This document shows positions 18,172 to 27,048 of a stretch of DNA of 64,000 nucleotides, in pieces. This stretch comes from Falsihalocynthiibacter halioticoli (GTDB taxonomy: Bacteria > Pseudomonadota > Alphaproteobacteria > Rhodobacterales > Rhodobacteraceae), in NCBI RefSeq assembly GCF_025802015.1, contig NZ_JAOYFC010000004.1:1-64000 (forward strand), in the 5' to 3' direction. The number at the start of each line of letters is the position of its first letter. Position 1 is the stretch's first letter. The position numbers and the translations under genes were made by a program. A model generated the notes under the pieces. That model made no database searches and was not told the DNA's origin. It saw only the letters and a list, made by a program, of their open reading frames with translations.

Positions 18172-18611
18172 AACCCCTTGAGCCGTGGTCCAATTTGGTG
18201 AGCGCAGTGTTGACTGGCCTCGAGTGTTCTGTTGATCAACTAAAAAGGCTTCTCAGAAACGTAACTACTCTTAGAAATTCGGGTGTAGATCGAAAAGACG
18301 CGGATGGCTCTGTTGTCCGAGATAACCACACAAGATGCGTAGAGTGTACTGTCACCGACGGAACCAGTGCAAGTGAATCAAAGATCCTGACTGAGCTATT
18401 GGTTTTTGGTTCTTTGCTGCTAATTAGTGTTGGGTACAATGCTATGGCACAACAAGTTGTTATTACGACTGATGGTGAATTCGGTGGCTTAGTTATTGGT
18501 CAATCAAAGCAACAAATTTTTAACGAACTCGTAAGTAGGCCAGATGTCCTGAGTGTTTGGCCCTCGACGGTATCACGCGTGTTTGACGTCAGCGCCTATG
18601 GGTCCAAATAG
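18165..18611 (+). pseudogene. exported protein gene truncated at an IS3 end
   Basis: An open frame whose convincing part is a hydrophobic signal-like segment (LLVFGSLLLISVGYNAMAQ at about residues 78-96) followed by FGGLVIGQSKQQIFNEL, the opening pattern of BamE/SmpA-like small domains. It then ends abruptly at 18611, seven bases before an IS3 left end. The long N-terminal part before the signal looks spurious, and the true start is unclear. I read it as a gene cut off by the insertion. Confidence 0.4.
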
Positions 18612-18617
18612 GGCAAT

Positions 18618-18763
18618 TTGATAAGAGAGAGTTTATGGCTCATCGTCACCACTGAGGAGTGGACGATGAGAAAGACAACAAAAAGCCCTGGCGAGAAGAT
18701 CGTCAAAGACATCAAACGTGCTACGCGCAAGCAATATTCATCCGAAGATGAAGATCAGGATCG
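18618..18763 (+). mobile_element. IS3-family left end with orfA start
   Basis: The segment begins TGATAAGAGAGAG, carries a GAGGAG-like ribosome binding site and an ATG at 18667, and reads an OrfA N-terminus (SPGEKIVKDIKRATRKQYS) typical of IS3-family elements that start with a GEKIV..IKRATR stretch. Similarity ends near 18750; the right end and the transposase proper are missing. It abuts the primase-like remnant on the other strand. It is a different element from the IS407-type fragment at 13683. Confidence 0.65.
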
Positions 18764-18764
18764 T

Positions 18765-19101
18765 CTTGGAAAGCCATAGGCGTCCTCTGTCACCTCTGTA
18801 TAGCGATTGCAGAGCAGAGTCTTGAGTTCCGTGACCGTACCTCTCCAACGCTTGTCATCCTGCATGAGCTTGAGGATCGCCAAGCCCACAGGGTGACCTT
18901 CCACAGTGGCGCAGTCGCTCCGGCATCGATTAGCCGCGTAGGACTCCAGAAACGCCCCGTCAGGCCATCCGCCCAATTGGCAAAGTCCACCATCCGTGGC
19001 CGCTCTGTGAGCGTCTCAGCAGGGAGGTTTCCAAGCGCGGTTGAGACAGCATCCAGCAATCCGTCCAGAATCCGTGGTCTTATCGCTGACCTGAGCCCCA
19101 A
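18765..19101 (-). pseudogene. primase/helicase-like C-terminal remnant from a mobile element
   Basis: On the minus strand two frames in succession give RPRILDGLLDAVSTALGNLP, PRMVDFANWADGL, then FLESYAANRCRSDC, ATVEGHPVGLAILKLM and WRGTVTELKTLL. This series resembles the C-terminus of phage- or island-encoded primase-like NTPases (LLDAVS..L, MADF..W, F...Y..NR, SPVA, GT..EL). At least one frameshift is needed and the ATPase domain is absent. The attribution is from pattern memory. Confidence 0.5.
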
Positions 19102-19230
19102 GTTTCCTCCAGCCTTCGGAGAGTCCTTGGGGTATACTTGATGGCGGCAAGCGGCCAGTTCGGCAGCGCCGTTGGTTTCAAGTTAAGTGAAACACCCTGC
19201 GACAACGGTTCATTCACGGATGAGTAGCCT

Positions 19231-20706
19231 TCACAGTTCGCATCCCGGGCGTGAGTAGATGTCATAGGTTCCGACCATGCCGCGGTGTTGATAGGTGTTC
19301 CAAGCGATGGAAAATTTGTCAACCTGTTGAAAATAATCCAAATAATCGAATGCGGCACCGTTAAAATAGGCTTTGTCAGGGCTGGTATCGACAATAACCA
19401 CCTGCGGGCGTGTGCGAAAGAAATCGTCCAGAACCATCTCGCGGGCGTCATTGAGAATAGCGCGGTAGTTTGCTTGCTCAATCGAGTTTTCAGTCTGACT
19501 CAGCAAGTAGCTGGCACCAGGGAAAAGCCACAAAGTGGGCGCGCGGTTTGCCGGTTCTGCCTGTGCTAAATTGGCCAGAGGGAAGCCCGATGATACTGTT
19601 GAACTGAAAATTTGAAAACTGCGTTGGCCTGGCGGACAGATAAAATACGGCGCGGCATTGGTGGCGAAAGTGTTGGTATACGGTCCAGCCCTGAGCGCAG
19701 GCACCAATAGCACTCCGATGGCCAGAGTGGCGGACAACATCGGCCACCAATGTTGTCGTGCATGCGCGAGGCCCGTAGCGGCCCATGTCACCGCCAGCAC
19801 CACGTAAAAGTTGGCGGGAATGCGTTGGTAATTCCAACCCTTGGATTGAAACAGGTAGGCTGCGATAGCGCTCGCGCCAACAAGGATCACGAGAGCGGTG
19901 GCATGGTTTCTCTGCGGTGTCAGCGCCATAAGTACCAAGGCGAATGCCAGTACCGCGATCAAGGTATTGGAGCGCACCAGCATATCTGAAAAGGGCGTGT
20001 CAAAAGCGCCATAAAGCTGAAGCGTACGAGGAATAACACTGTCAAAATAGGCTGGGTGCAGGATGTAAGAGGCTATAACATAAGCAACTAATAGCGCAGC
20101 GGGCAATACAAATTCGATCCTTAGCGTCGGGCGCAGGCTGCGAGCGCTCAGGACCTTGTAGATCAGGATTATCAGCGGTAACAAAAGGAAGTAATGCTTG
20201 AGCGCGACACCTAAAACCGCCCATATGGCGATGCCTGCACGTTGTGCCTTGCTCGGCGGATTTTCGAGTAAACTCATCACCAGAAATGGCAAAAAGAAGA
20301 TCGTAAAAAGGTGGTCGCGTTGCCCGAAGTCACCAATTGGAAGCAAGACTAAACCGACCGCAGCGACGCCAAGAAAGATCCGACGTGAAAGAGGTGTTAT
20401 CGTTGGTGAGTTCCGAAACAGGCTCCATGTCGTCAAAAGGGATACTGAAATCAGGGCAAAAACAAATGCTTTATAAACTGCGATTTCTGATAACCCAGAA
20501 ACACCAGAAATCCAGACGGGTATAGCAGTCAGATAGAACGCCAAAGGCGGATTTAGCTCAAAGATTTCTTCATAGATCGGAAGGCCGTCAAGCCACCAGC
20601 GGGTTGAGATCAGATACCAGCTAATGTCGTGGCTTAGCATTGTGCCGGATAGCAAAAAGACGCCCAGCATTATGACGCAGATAGGGAAAAATAGATCGCG
20701 TGTCAT
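19231..20706 (-). CDS. polytopic membrane protein, GT39-like glycosyltransferase candidate
   Basis: A 491-residue protein with about eleven hydrophobic helices and a C-terminal soluble region. The early loop HDISWYLISTRWWLDG..YEEIFELNPPL places acidic residues where PMT/ArnT-type (GT-C) enzymes carry their catalytic Asp. Such enzymes transfer sugars from a polyprenyl-phosphate donor on the outer face of the membrane. Start 20706 overlaps the GtrA stop (ATGA), making it the last gene of a four-gene operon. Together with GT2 and GtrA upstream this forms a Gtr-type glycan-modification module. Confidence 0.7.
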   Translation of the reverse strand: MTRDLFFPICVIMLGVFLLSGTMLSHDISWYLISTRWWLDGLPIYEEIFELNPPLAFYLTAIPVWISGVSGLSEIAVYKAFVFALISVSLLTTWSLFRNSPTITPLSRRIFLGVAAVGLVLLPIGDFGQRDHLFTIFFLPFLVMSLLENPPSKAQRAGIAIWAVLGVALKHYFLLLPLIILIYKVLSARSLRPTLRIEFVLPAALLVAYVIASYILHPAYFDSVIPRTLQLYGAFDTPFSDMLVRSNTLIAVLAFALVLMALTPQRNHATALVILVGASAIAAYLFQSKGWNYQRIPANFYVVLAVTWAATGLAHARQHWWPMLSATLAIGVLLVPALRAGPYTNTFATNAAPYFICPPGQRSFQIFSSTVSSGFPLANLAQAEPANRAPTLWLFPGASYLLSQTENSIEQANYRAILNDAREMVLDDFFRTRPQVVIVDTSPDKAYFNGAAFDYLDYFQQVDKFSIAWNTYQHRGMVGTYDIYSRPGCEL

Positions 20707-21080
20707 GTGCGGAAAACAAAAAATTTCATCATTATGAACGAACATAACGGAATCACTATCAGCACCGACAAGAAGGACACCACCGGAGCAAAGCGGTAAA
20801 GCAACACCGGAATGATTAGCGATAGTACCAACCCCATAAATGTTGCGGCGGCGAACCTACAAGCTTCAAAAGGCGCCGCCCCAACGTTTCGGAATGTCAG
20901 GTGTTTGTGACCCAGGTATGCGAAAACAGCGGCGAATGCGTAAGCAATGACCGACGCAGTAATTGTATTGAGCCCCAAAAGGCTATTCAGTGTGGCGGCA
21001 CAAAGAAAGTAAAGCGCCGAGTTGGCAGCACCCACTCCGACAAATCGAAGTGCCTCCCCTGATACTGATCCGAAAATCAT
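20703..21080 (-). CDS. GtrA-like flippase family protein
   Basis: A 125-residue, four-helix membrane protein of the GtrA/DPMS3 family: ALRFVGVGAANSALYFL at the N-terminus and NVGAAPFEACRF, then a C-terminal MMKFFVFRT typical of the family. GtrA proteins are thought to flip polyprenyl-phosphate-linked sugars or assist their synthesis. Start 21080 overlaps the methyltransferase stop (ATGA); a start 15 codons earlier is less likely. Its stop overlaps the next start. Confidence 0.85.
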   Translation of the reverse strand: MIFGSVSGEALRFVGVGAANSALYFLCAATLNSLLGLNTITASVIAYAFAAVFAYLGHKHLTFRNVGAAPFEACRFAAATFMGLVLSLIIPVLLYRFAPVVSFLSVLIVIPLCSFIMMKFFVFRT

Positions 21081-21769
21081 GATACTTGCCCAATGGCCGC
21101 GTACTGTGCCCCAAGAGGTAGCCAATGCAATCGGCGCTCAATTTTTCTGAAGCCTGACTTGTTGGACGGGAAAAACACGAAATTGCGGGTTGCAACATCA
21201 ATTAGCCCAGCCTTTCGCATGCGACGGCGCATATTGCGTGTACCGAGCAAAACAGCGTCGGCATCAAACGGGCAACGAGCAACGGACAGACGCGTGGCGG
21301 GATTGAGAGGGTTGTGTTCAATCAGGCAAACCAAACCGCCGGGAGATACAACTCGGTTTAACTCTGCCATGAAATTATCCCAATGTGCAGGCGGCACATG
21401 ATGCATAACGCAAATTGACAGGCACATGTCAAAACTGTCGTCGTCGTAAGGTAGAGTTAGCCCGTCGTAGACTTCGTATTTGCGATCTGGGTTTTCGGTT
21501 CGAGCGCGAGCAATACTATCGATTGATACATCAACTCCTTCAACCGAAGAGAACATTGGAGAAATCAGAGGATGCAGCGCGCCTACACCACAACCAACAT
21601 CCAAAAGCTTGGGATTCGGGCGCTCACTTAGGCGCAGAGCCAAAAGATCTTGAATCATCAGCGCTTTGGAGTGCTGAAAGAAACCATGCGACAGGCCAGA
21701 GAAGCTTATAGACTGCTCCACCGTGTCTATATAGCGATCACTGTAGGCATCAAATTGATCCTTAGCCAT
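21077..21769 (-). CDS. class I SAM-dependent methyltransferase
   Basis: A 230-residue protein with a Rossmann SAM-binding fold: LLDVGCGVGALHPL (motif I), an acidic GVDVS, LPYDDDSFDMCLSICVMHHV (motifs II-III) and NRVVSPGGLVCLIEH. The C-terminal part (NMRRRMRKAGLIDVATRNFVFFP) resembles enzymes encoded in surface-polysaccharide loci. ATG 21769 overlaps the GT2 stop by eight bases. It sits between GT2 and GtrA in the operon, so a sugar or lipid-linked intermediate is a plausible substrate. Confidence 0.85.
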   Translation of the reverse strand: MAKDQFDAYSDRYIDTVEQSISFSGLSHGFFQHSKALMIQDLLALRLSERPNPKLLDVGCGVGALHPLISPMFSSVEGVDVSIDSIARARTENPDRKYEVYDGLTLPYDDDSFDMCLSICVMHHVPPAHWDNFMAELNRVVSPGGLVCLIEHNPLNPATRLSVARCPFDADAVLLGTRNMRRRMRKAGLIDVATRNFVFFPSNKSGFRKIERRLHWLPLGAQYAAIGQVS

Positions 21770-22760
21770 TGGAAACTCGATTTGAACTTGGCATTTGAAC
21801 AACTTCCGCTACGCCGATGCTTTCCGTGACGAAATAAAGGGGGCGTTGTTTGCTCTCGTTATGGATGCGGCCAACATAAAGGCCGATTACGCCACTGATC
21901 AACAGGTTCATGCCTGAAAGGAATGACAATATAACGATCGTTGAGGCCCAGCCATCTATGAGCTCGTCCGTAAAAAGCGCCATAGCAAAAATGTATGCGC
22001 CATAGGTCATGGCACCCAGCGAAACGAGCGCACCCAACCAAAGTGCAAGCCGCAGAGGTGCGTCAGAAAACCCAACAACACCGTCCATTGCCAATCTCAG
22101 CATCTTCTTAAACGGGTATTTGGTTTCGCCGGCCACGCGCTCAGGGCGGTCAAACTGCACAATGGTCTGACGGAACCCGACCCACGCAAACATACCACGT
22201 AGGAAGCGATCGCGTTCTGGCATGGATTTAATCGCTTGAATAACCTTTGAGTCAACCAATCTGAAATCACCAACATCACGTGGAATTTCGACCGACGATA
22301 ATTGCGACAAAATGCGATAGTACAAACTGGCAGTGAACTTCTTAAAGCGCGTTTCCCCTTCACGCGCTCGGCGTTGAGCATGAACGATTTCGTAGCCCTC
22401 CTGCCATTTTGCAATCAGGTCATGCACAACTTCAGGCGGGTCTTGAAGATCGGCGTCCATGATAATCACGGCTTTTCCACAAACTGTGTTCAACCCTGCT
22501 GTTACTGCAACTTGATGGCCAAAATTTCGTGACAAGCGGATCATTTTAATACGCGGATCTTGTGCTGTATATTCGGCTACAATGACAGCGCTTTGATCTC
22601 GGCTCCCGTCATCGACAAACACAACTTCACTTATCCCATCGATCTTGTCCATTAGTGCTGTTATCCGCTCCAACAGAGCAGGCAAAACTGCTTCTTCGTT
22701 CATGAATGGTATAACAAAGCTGTATGTGACGAATGAATTCATTGTTGTCTCTATGTGCAT
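21762..22760 (-). CDS. GT2 family glycosyltransferase, GtrB/DPM-like
   Basis: A 332-residue membrane-attached glycosyltransferase. The GT-A domain has FVIPFMNEE, VVFVDDGSRDQS (nucleotide-sugar binding) and IIMDADLQDPPE (the DxD motif), then a DVGDFRLVD loop and RDRFLRGMFAWVGF. Two C-terminal hydrophobic helices anchor it. Members such as GtrB and ArnC attach a sugar to undecaprenyl phosphate on the cytoplasmic face. First gene of the minus-strand operon; AGGTA precedes the ATG at 22760. Confidence 0.88.
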   Translation of the reverse strand: MHIETTMNSFVTYSFVIPFMNEEAVLPALLERITALMDKIDGISEVVFVDDGSRDQSAVIVAEYTAQDPRIKMIRLSRNFGHQVAVTAGLNTVCGKAVIIMDADLQDPPEVVHDLIAKWQEGYEIVHAQRRAREGETRFKKFTASLYYRILSQLSSVEIPRDVGDFRLVDSKVIQAIKSMPERDRFLRGMFAWVGFRQTIVQFDRPERVAGETKYPFKKMLRLAMDGVVGFSDAPLRLALWLGALVSLGAMTYGAYIFAMALFTDELIDGWASTIVILSFLSGMNLLISGVIGLYVGRIHNESKQRPLYFVTESIGVAEVVQMPSSNRVSNG

Positions 22761-22940
22761 AGATGCTACCTAATGCGGTAAGGGTCCGCGATCTAATACA
22801 GAGTCTTATAGGAATGAGGCAGGATTTAGACTGTTTCTTGTCGTGAAATGGTTTTGAGTGAGAATAAATATTGTTTCTATTTTTTGGTTTCTAAAAGCAA
22901 CGCATTCGAAACAGCAGAGACTAAAGCTCAGGTATGAATT

Positions 22941-24143
22941 ATGAATGAAACAACCTCAGGCGGAGGCGAAGCTCACTTCGGAACGCCGCCGCTGACTTGG
23001 GTGCTGAGTTTCAGTCTGATCGTGAGCTACGCGCTGCTTTACCCTGTCACACAACCGGATCATTATAAATATCTTGTTCCCTGGTTGAGGGCGATAACCG
23101 GTTCTGACGGACATGATGTCTTTGCTACGGAATTTTCAAACTATACGGGCGGCTATATTAGTTTTCTTTGGCTGGTGAGTTTAGCCAAACCACTCCTGTC
23201 TGAACTGGCGGTCATCAAGATTACTGCAGTCATCGGCAGCGTTCTGGCCGCATTTGGTGTCACGCAATGCCTGGCCGCCGCAGGGTGGGCGGGACGAGCC
23301 CGCCTAAACGCAGGATTGGCGTTCTTATTGCTGCCGACGACAATGCTCAATGGCATTGGGTGGGGGCAGGCAGATGCATTTTTTACAGCCTTTATTTTGT
23401 ACTCCATGGCCGCCGTTCTCCGGCAGCGGCCGTTGCTGGCCGGTCTGATGTTTGCCATCGCCGTGTCTTTCAAACTGCAGGCGATGTTCTTCGCCCCCTT
23501 TTTACTAGGGTATTTGCTAAAGTCTCCTGGTCGGATGCTGATATCTGCGGGCATACTTTTTCCCGTCTATCTATTAGTTAACGCCATCTATCTGGCAGCT
23601 GGGCGTGACTTATTGGAGGTTCTGACTATCTATGCTGGCCAAGCCCAGACATTTACCCGCTTGTCGATGAACGCTGGGAACTTCTGGTTAATGCTTGATA
23701 TGCTTGGCCCGAACGAGCTTCTAAGCACACAGCATCGATCATTTGTGCTGGCTGGCTTGACTGCTGCGTTGGCTGCTGGCGTTGCGATTGTTTTCAAGGT
23801 TCTCAAAGCGCCGTTTACTCTACATGCAATGATCTATTACGCCAGTCTTTCTGCGATTTTAATGCCATTTCTGCTACCCAAAATGCACGAGCGGTTCTTC
23901 TTCCCCGCTGAAGCACTATTGTTTGTTGCCGCGCTAATGTACCCACGGTTTCTGCCTGTAGCAGTATTAACGCAACTCTCTGGAATCGCGATGTATTCGG
24001 TTTATCACGATACTCTTGGTGTAAGGGCGATACTTGGCTGGCCTTGGGTCGCGATTGCGGGGATCGTATTGATGGCGGCTGCTATCTACTTACTGTTGCG
24101 TTGGGGAAGAGTGGGTGGGGAAGAGAATGAATTTAGACGATGA
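22941..24143 (+). CDS. polytopic membrane protein, GT-C type mannosyltransferase-like
   Basis: A 400-residue protein with about ten hydrophobic helices. Family-like landmarks are GIGWGQADAFFTAF near residue 140 (compare WGQ.D in GT-C mannosyl- and glucosyltransferases), FKLQAMFFAPFL and the late LLPKMHERFFFPAEAL (compare K.HERY.YP). These fit enzymes that use polyprenyl-phosphate sugars. It is divergent from the GT2 operon, with 180 bases between starts, and probably belongs to the same pathway. Confidence 0.72.
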   Translation: MNETTSGGGEAHFGTPPLTWVLSFSLIVSYALLYPVTQPDHYKYLVPWLRAITGSDGHDVFATEFSNYTGGYISFLWLVSLAKPLLSELAVIKITAVIGSVLAAFGVTQCLAAAGWAGRARLNAGLAFLLLPTTMLNGIGWGQADAFFTAFILYSMAAVLRQRPLLAGLMFAIAVSFKLQAMFFAPFLLGYLLKSPGRMLISAGILFPVYLLVNAIYLAAGRDLLEVLTIYAGQAQTFTRLSMNAGNFWLMLDMLGPNELLSTQHRSFVLAGLTAALAAGVAIVFKVLKAPFTLHAMIYYASLSAILMPFLLPKMHERFFFPAEALLFVAALMYPRFLPVAVLTQLSGIAMYSVYHDTLGVRAILGWPWVAIAGIVLMAAAIYLLLRWGRVGGEENEFRR

Positions 24144-25401
24144 TTAGAATTTCTTGACCCAACCGCATAATTAACTGACTATGAATTCCTTAGACAAGGA
24201 TGCCTAAAGCCAATAATTTTCCCGGAGTAGTCGCCTTTTCTCAGCGTTAAGCAGGCAAAGCCGAACCTCGCCATGTTGTGGCGGCCTTTTTGTGATCACC
24301 TAATTGGCTGTAGGATAACGCTCCCTGCAGAACCTTCAGTTCTAACGCGCAAAGGCATCATGCTACGAAAGCTAGCTAAAAAGTGGTTTGGCGCCATTTC
24401 AGCAACCACCCGGCATCTGTGTCTACTGTCTGACTGTATTAAGAGCGCACTCACAGCGAATTGTCGGCTTGAAATCTACTGAGATCGACAGAGCGGAATG
24501 ACTTGGACGGGGAGATTCGCTGTATCGCCGAAGCCTTGCCGCTGCAGGCGCAAAAAGCGTGTTGAACATTCAGTACCTGTATCCACTACGATCGCAGACG
24601 TCCGCTTAGTCCCGCACAGCCGAGCTTGCCCCTACGCAAATGCTGCATGATGTTCTAACGGCCGGTCTGGTGAGGCCGCGCTGCAGCAAAGACGTCTTTG
24701 ATGAAAGGCAGGTTCGGGCCGACTTCTGCCCCTAAACTTTGCTCGACAGCATAGTTCGACAACGGCGGTTGCGTACTCCCGTAACCAAATTTAAAAAGTA
24801 CTTACAATAACTTACGACCAGTGAGGCGATAGCTTCGTTGGTCCCGTTTCCTCGCGGTTCTACAAGGCCCAGTGAAAAGGGCAGGTTCCAGTCATTCGCG
24901 GCAGGCGCGAATTCTGCATGCTGCCACGCTAATAGCATACACCGAGAGTTCACACTCTCATGAAGGCGATCAGTTGGCGAAGCTATTGGTTCGGCATTTC
25001 GACTACGCGTTGAATGTACTGGTCTGTTCGAGTTGTGACGAACTGTAACCGCGTCGCGCTACGGCGTTTTCGCGATTGATTGGCGAAGACCCAATGCAAG
25101 CCGAGAAGGTCATATTTCCTGTCAACCGCGATGATCTCGCCGAATTTGTAAGCGTGATGCGCAACTGCATTACCAGAATACTCCACCTGTCGCTGCAGAA
25201 GGGTGCATTGAATACGGCTATGGGCAGGTTACGATCACCCACAGGGCCATCGGAGTTTTCCGCGAAAAGCGCTTGACCTAGAGCGCACAGATTGCCTCTG
25301 TAGACATTGCGATGGACCAAATCACAGGTTTGTTCCTTCGCACAATAGTTCAAACAATGCTCTACTGGGGGCACGAAGAGGCTCGACAGGAGAATTCAGT
25401 G
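24144..25401. other. long non-coding region with repeat C copy
   Basis: About 1.25 kb without a supportable gene. Short frames (24273-24482, 24732-24953, 25003-25374) lack domains and ribosome binding sites. Repeat C copy 1 is at 24604-24720. The remainder has GAATTCTGCATGCTGC- and CTGCAGCGACAGG-like fragments, again decayed repeat-type sequence. Confidence 0.5.
24604..24720 (+). repeat. dispersed repeat C, copy 1
   Basis: Shares with 30601-30705 the ordered blocks GCTTAGTC, GCTGCATGA, AACG(G/A)CCGGTCTGGT, CTGCA(G/C) and CGTCTTTGATGAAAGGCA. The blocks are separated by small insertions and deletions. Both copies are in non-coding DNA. Confidence 0.65.
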
Positions 25402-26727
25402 ATGCGGGTTAATATCTGGACGGTTTTATGCGTACTGACTGCGACAGTCCTTCTTGCCGTTCCGTGGCTTGAGCTGGCTGGCGACGGTGTGGCGCTCCCT
25501 TGGGGCATTTATCTTCAGTTGCTCTTTGCCACTGGGTTTTTGTCAGTGACGTTAATGTCTGTCGCGATGGTACTGTCATTGCGAAACCCGCGGGTTGAGA
25601 ATTGGGTCGGCGGGCTTGACCGAAGCTACCGCCTCCATCGGCGGGCAGCGCAGTGGGGCGTTGGTTTTGGGTTGGCCCATTACCTTATCAAGCTGGGTTC
25701 AAAGCAACTCCGCAAAGCCGAGCTTCTAACGAAACCGGAGGGTTATGACAGCGGCATCCCGGCATTCTTCGACCCATTGCACGATCTCGCCAAACTTGCC
25801 GGAGAATGGGGGCTGTATGTCGCGATTGCGCTTGTCGCGGTGGCTCTGATTCAAGCGATTTCCTATCGTCAGTTCGTGCGTCTACATCGTATCTTTCCAG
25901 TGATCTACCTCGGGTTCGTTCTGCACGCAGTCGTGTTTATGCCACTGGCCTACTGGATAAATCTAACGGGTGCGGTTCTGTCGGTGAGTGTGGTTGGAGG
26001 TCTGATTGCCAGCGGGCTAAGTCTATCTGGAAGGATCGGGCGATCCAGACAGGTGCAAGGGCGGGTTACTCAGGTTCAGCCCATCGGCAACGACGTTTTG
26101 GAAGTGATTATAGAGCCCGGCCCGGCCTGGCCCGGACATCAAGCAGGGCAGTTTGCCTTATTTACCTTTGACACCAAAGAGGGCTCTCATCCGTTCACAC
26201 TTGCTTCCGCCTGGGAGAGCGGCGCGGGGCCGAAAAAGATCAGAATCGCCATAAAGGCTCTTGGGGATTACACCTCGACCTTGCCTGGGTCTTTGGCAGA
26301 GGGCGCGCCGGTCAGGATCGAAGGCCCCTATGGGCGGTTCGACTTCGATAATGGCAAAGGTAGGCAAATCTGGATTGCTGGCGGAATCGGGCTGACACCG
26401 TTTGTGGCTCGGCTGGAACACCGTACGGCCCAACCGATGGCGCTGGAGCCCGTAGATCTGTTTTTCAGCACACGCGGGGTATCATCAAACCTCCTAGATC
26501 GTATTCAAAAGATCGCAGAGGCCGGTCATGCACGGCTACACGTCGTCGACACAGGGCATGACGCGCCTATCGACGCAGCGTTGATCATGCAGGCAGTACC
26601 GGATTGGCATATCGCAAGCATCTGGTTTTGCGGCCCAGCAGGATTTGGTGATGCATTGGAAACGGCGTTCCACGACGCAAGCCTGCCGCGCGGGAAATTC
26701 CACCGCGAAGCATTCGCGTTCCGGTAG
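25402..26727 (+). CDS. ferric-reductase-like flavocytochrome (ferredoxin reductase family)
   Basis: A 441-residue protein from ATG 25402 (AGGAG nine bases upstream; an earlier in-frame ATG at 25312 has no such site). Five to six membrane helices come first, with histidines suited to b-haem binding (YRLHRR, LAHYLI, RLHRIF, FVLHAVVF). A cytoplasmic reductase follows: the FAD-binding part with HPFTLAS, then the NAD(P)-binding part with GGIGLTPF and WFCGPAGFG. The order is that of ferric reductase/NADPH oxidase-like proteins, moving electrons from NAD(P)H across the membrane. The acceptor is unknown. Confidence 0.85.
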   Translation: MRVNIWTVLCVLTATVLLAVPWLELAGDGVALPWGIYLQLLFATGFLSVTLMSVAMVLSLRNPRVENWVGGLDRSYRLHRRAAQWGVGFGLAHYLIKLGSKQLRKAELLTKPEGYDSGIPAFFDPLHDLAKLAGEWGLYVAIALVAVALIQAISYRQFVRLHRIFPVIYLGFVLHAVVFMPLAYWINLTGAVLSVSVVGGLIASGLSLSGRIGRSRQVQGRVTQVQPIGNDVLEVIIEPGPAWPGHQAGQFALFTFDTKEGSHPFTLASAWESGAGPKKIRIAIKALGDYTSTLPGSLAEGAPVRIEGPYGRFDFDNGKGRQIWIAGGIGLTPFVARLEHRTAQPMALEPVDLFFSTRGVSSNLLDRIQKIAEAGHARLHVVDTGHDAPIDAALIMQAVPDWHIASIWFCGPAGFGDALETAFHDASLPRGKFHREAFAFR

Positions 26728-27048
26728 TCCATTTGCAAGTGCCATAAATAGGGCCGAACACACAGAGAAGTTGAAAACAGAGATGCGTGAGCAAGCATAT
26801 TCAGTCCAACTCTCGATAGCCTCGCATGGCATAAAGCAGACGTTGAAATTGAGGGCAACTTAGTTCGCGCTCAAGCACGTCGTGCGATGGCAGAGCTAGA
26901 AGAACTTTTGCGAAGAGAGTTTCGGTGAGGCAGGACATTGGGCTTGGTCACCGGTATGTTCGTCCTGCTTGATTAATGAAGAAACTATCTTCAGATCAAA
27001 AAGTAGCTGGTGGAAATATTACCCCACCAGCAAAGATTTCGACCGTCG
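26728..27048. other. intergenic region with a small remnant frame and hairpin
   Basis: From about 26790 to the TGA at 26926 a frame without a start reads RAQARRAMAELEELLRREFR at its end, which looks protein-like. It is followed at once by a hairpin, AGGCAGGAC (26928-26936) with GTCCTGCTT (26962-26970). This could be the 3' end of a lost gene with its terminator. Confidence 0.35.

Noticed and set aside
25003..25374. 123-residue minus-strand frame upstream of the flavocytochrome
   Set aside because: It is antisense to the start of the coding region, and has no ribosome binding site and no family pattern.
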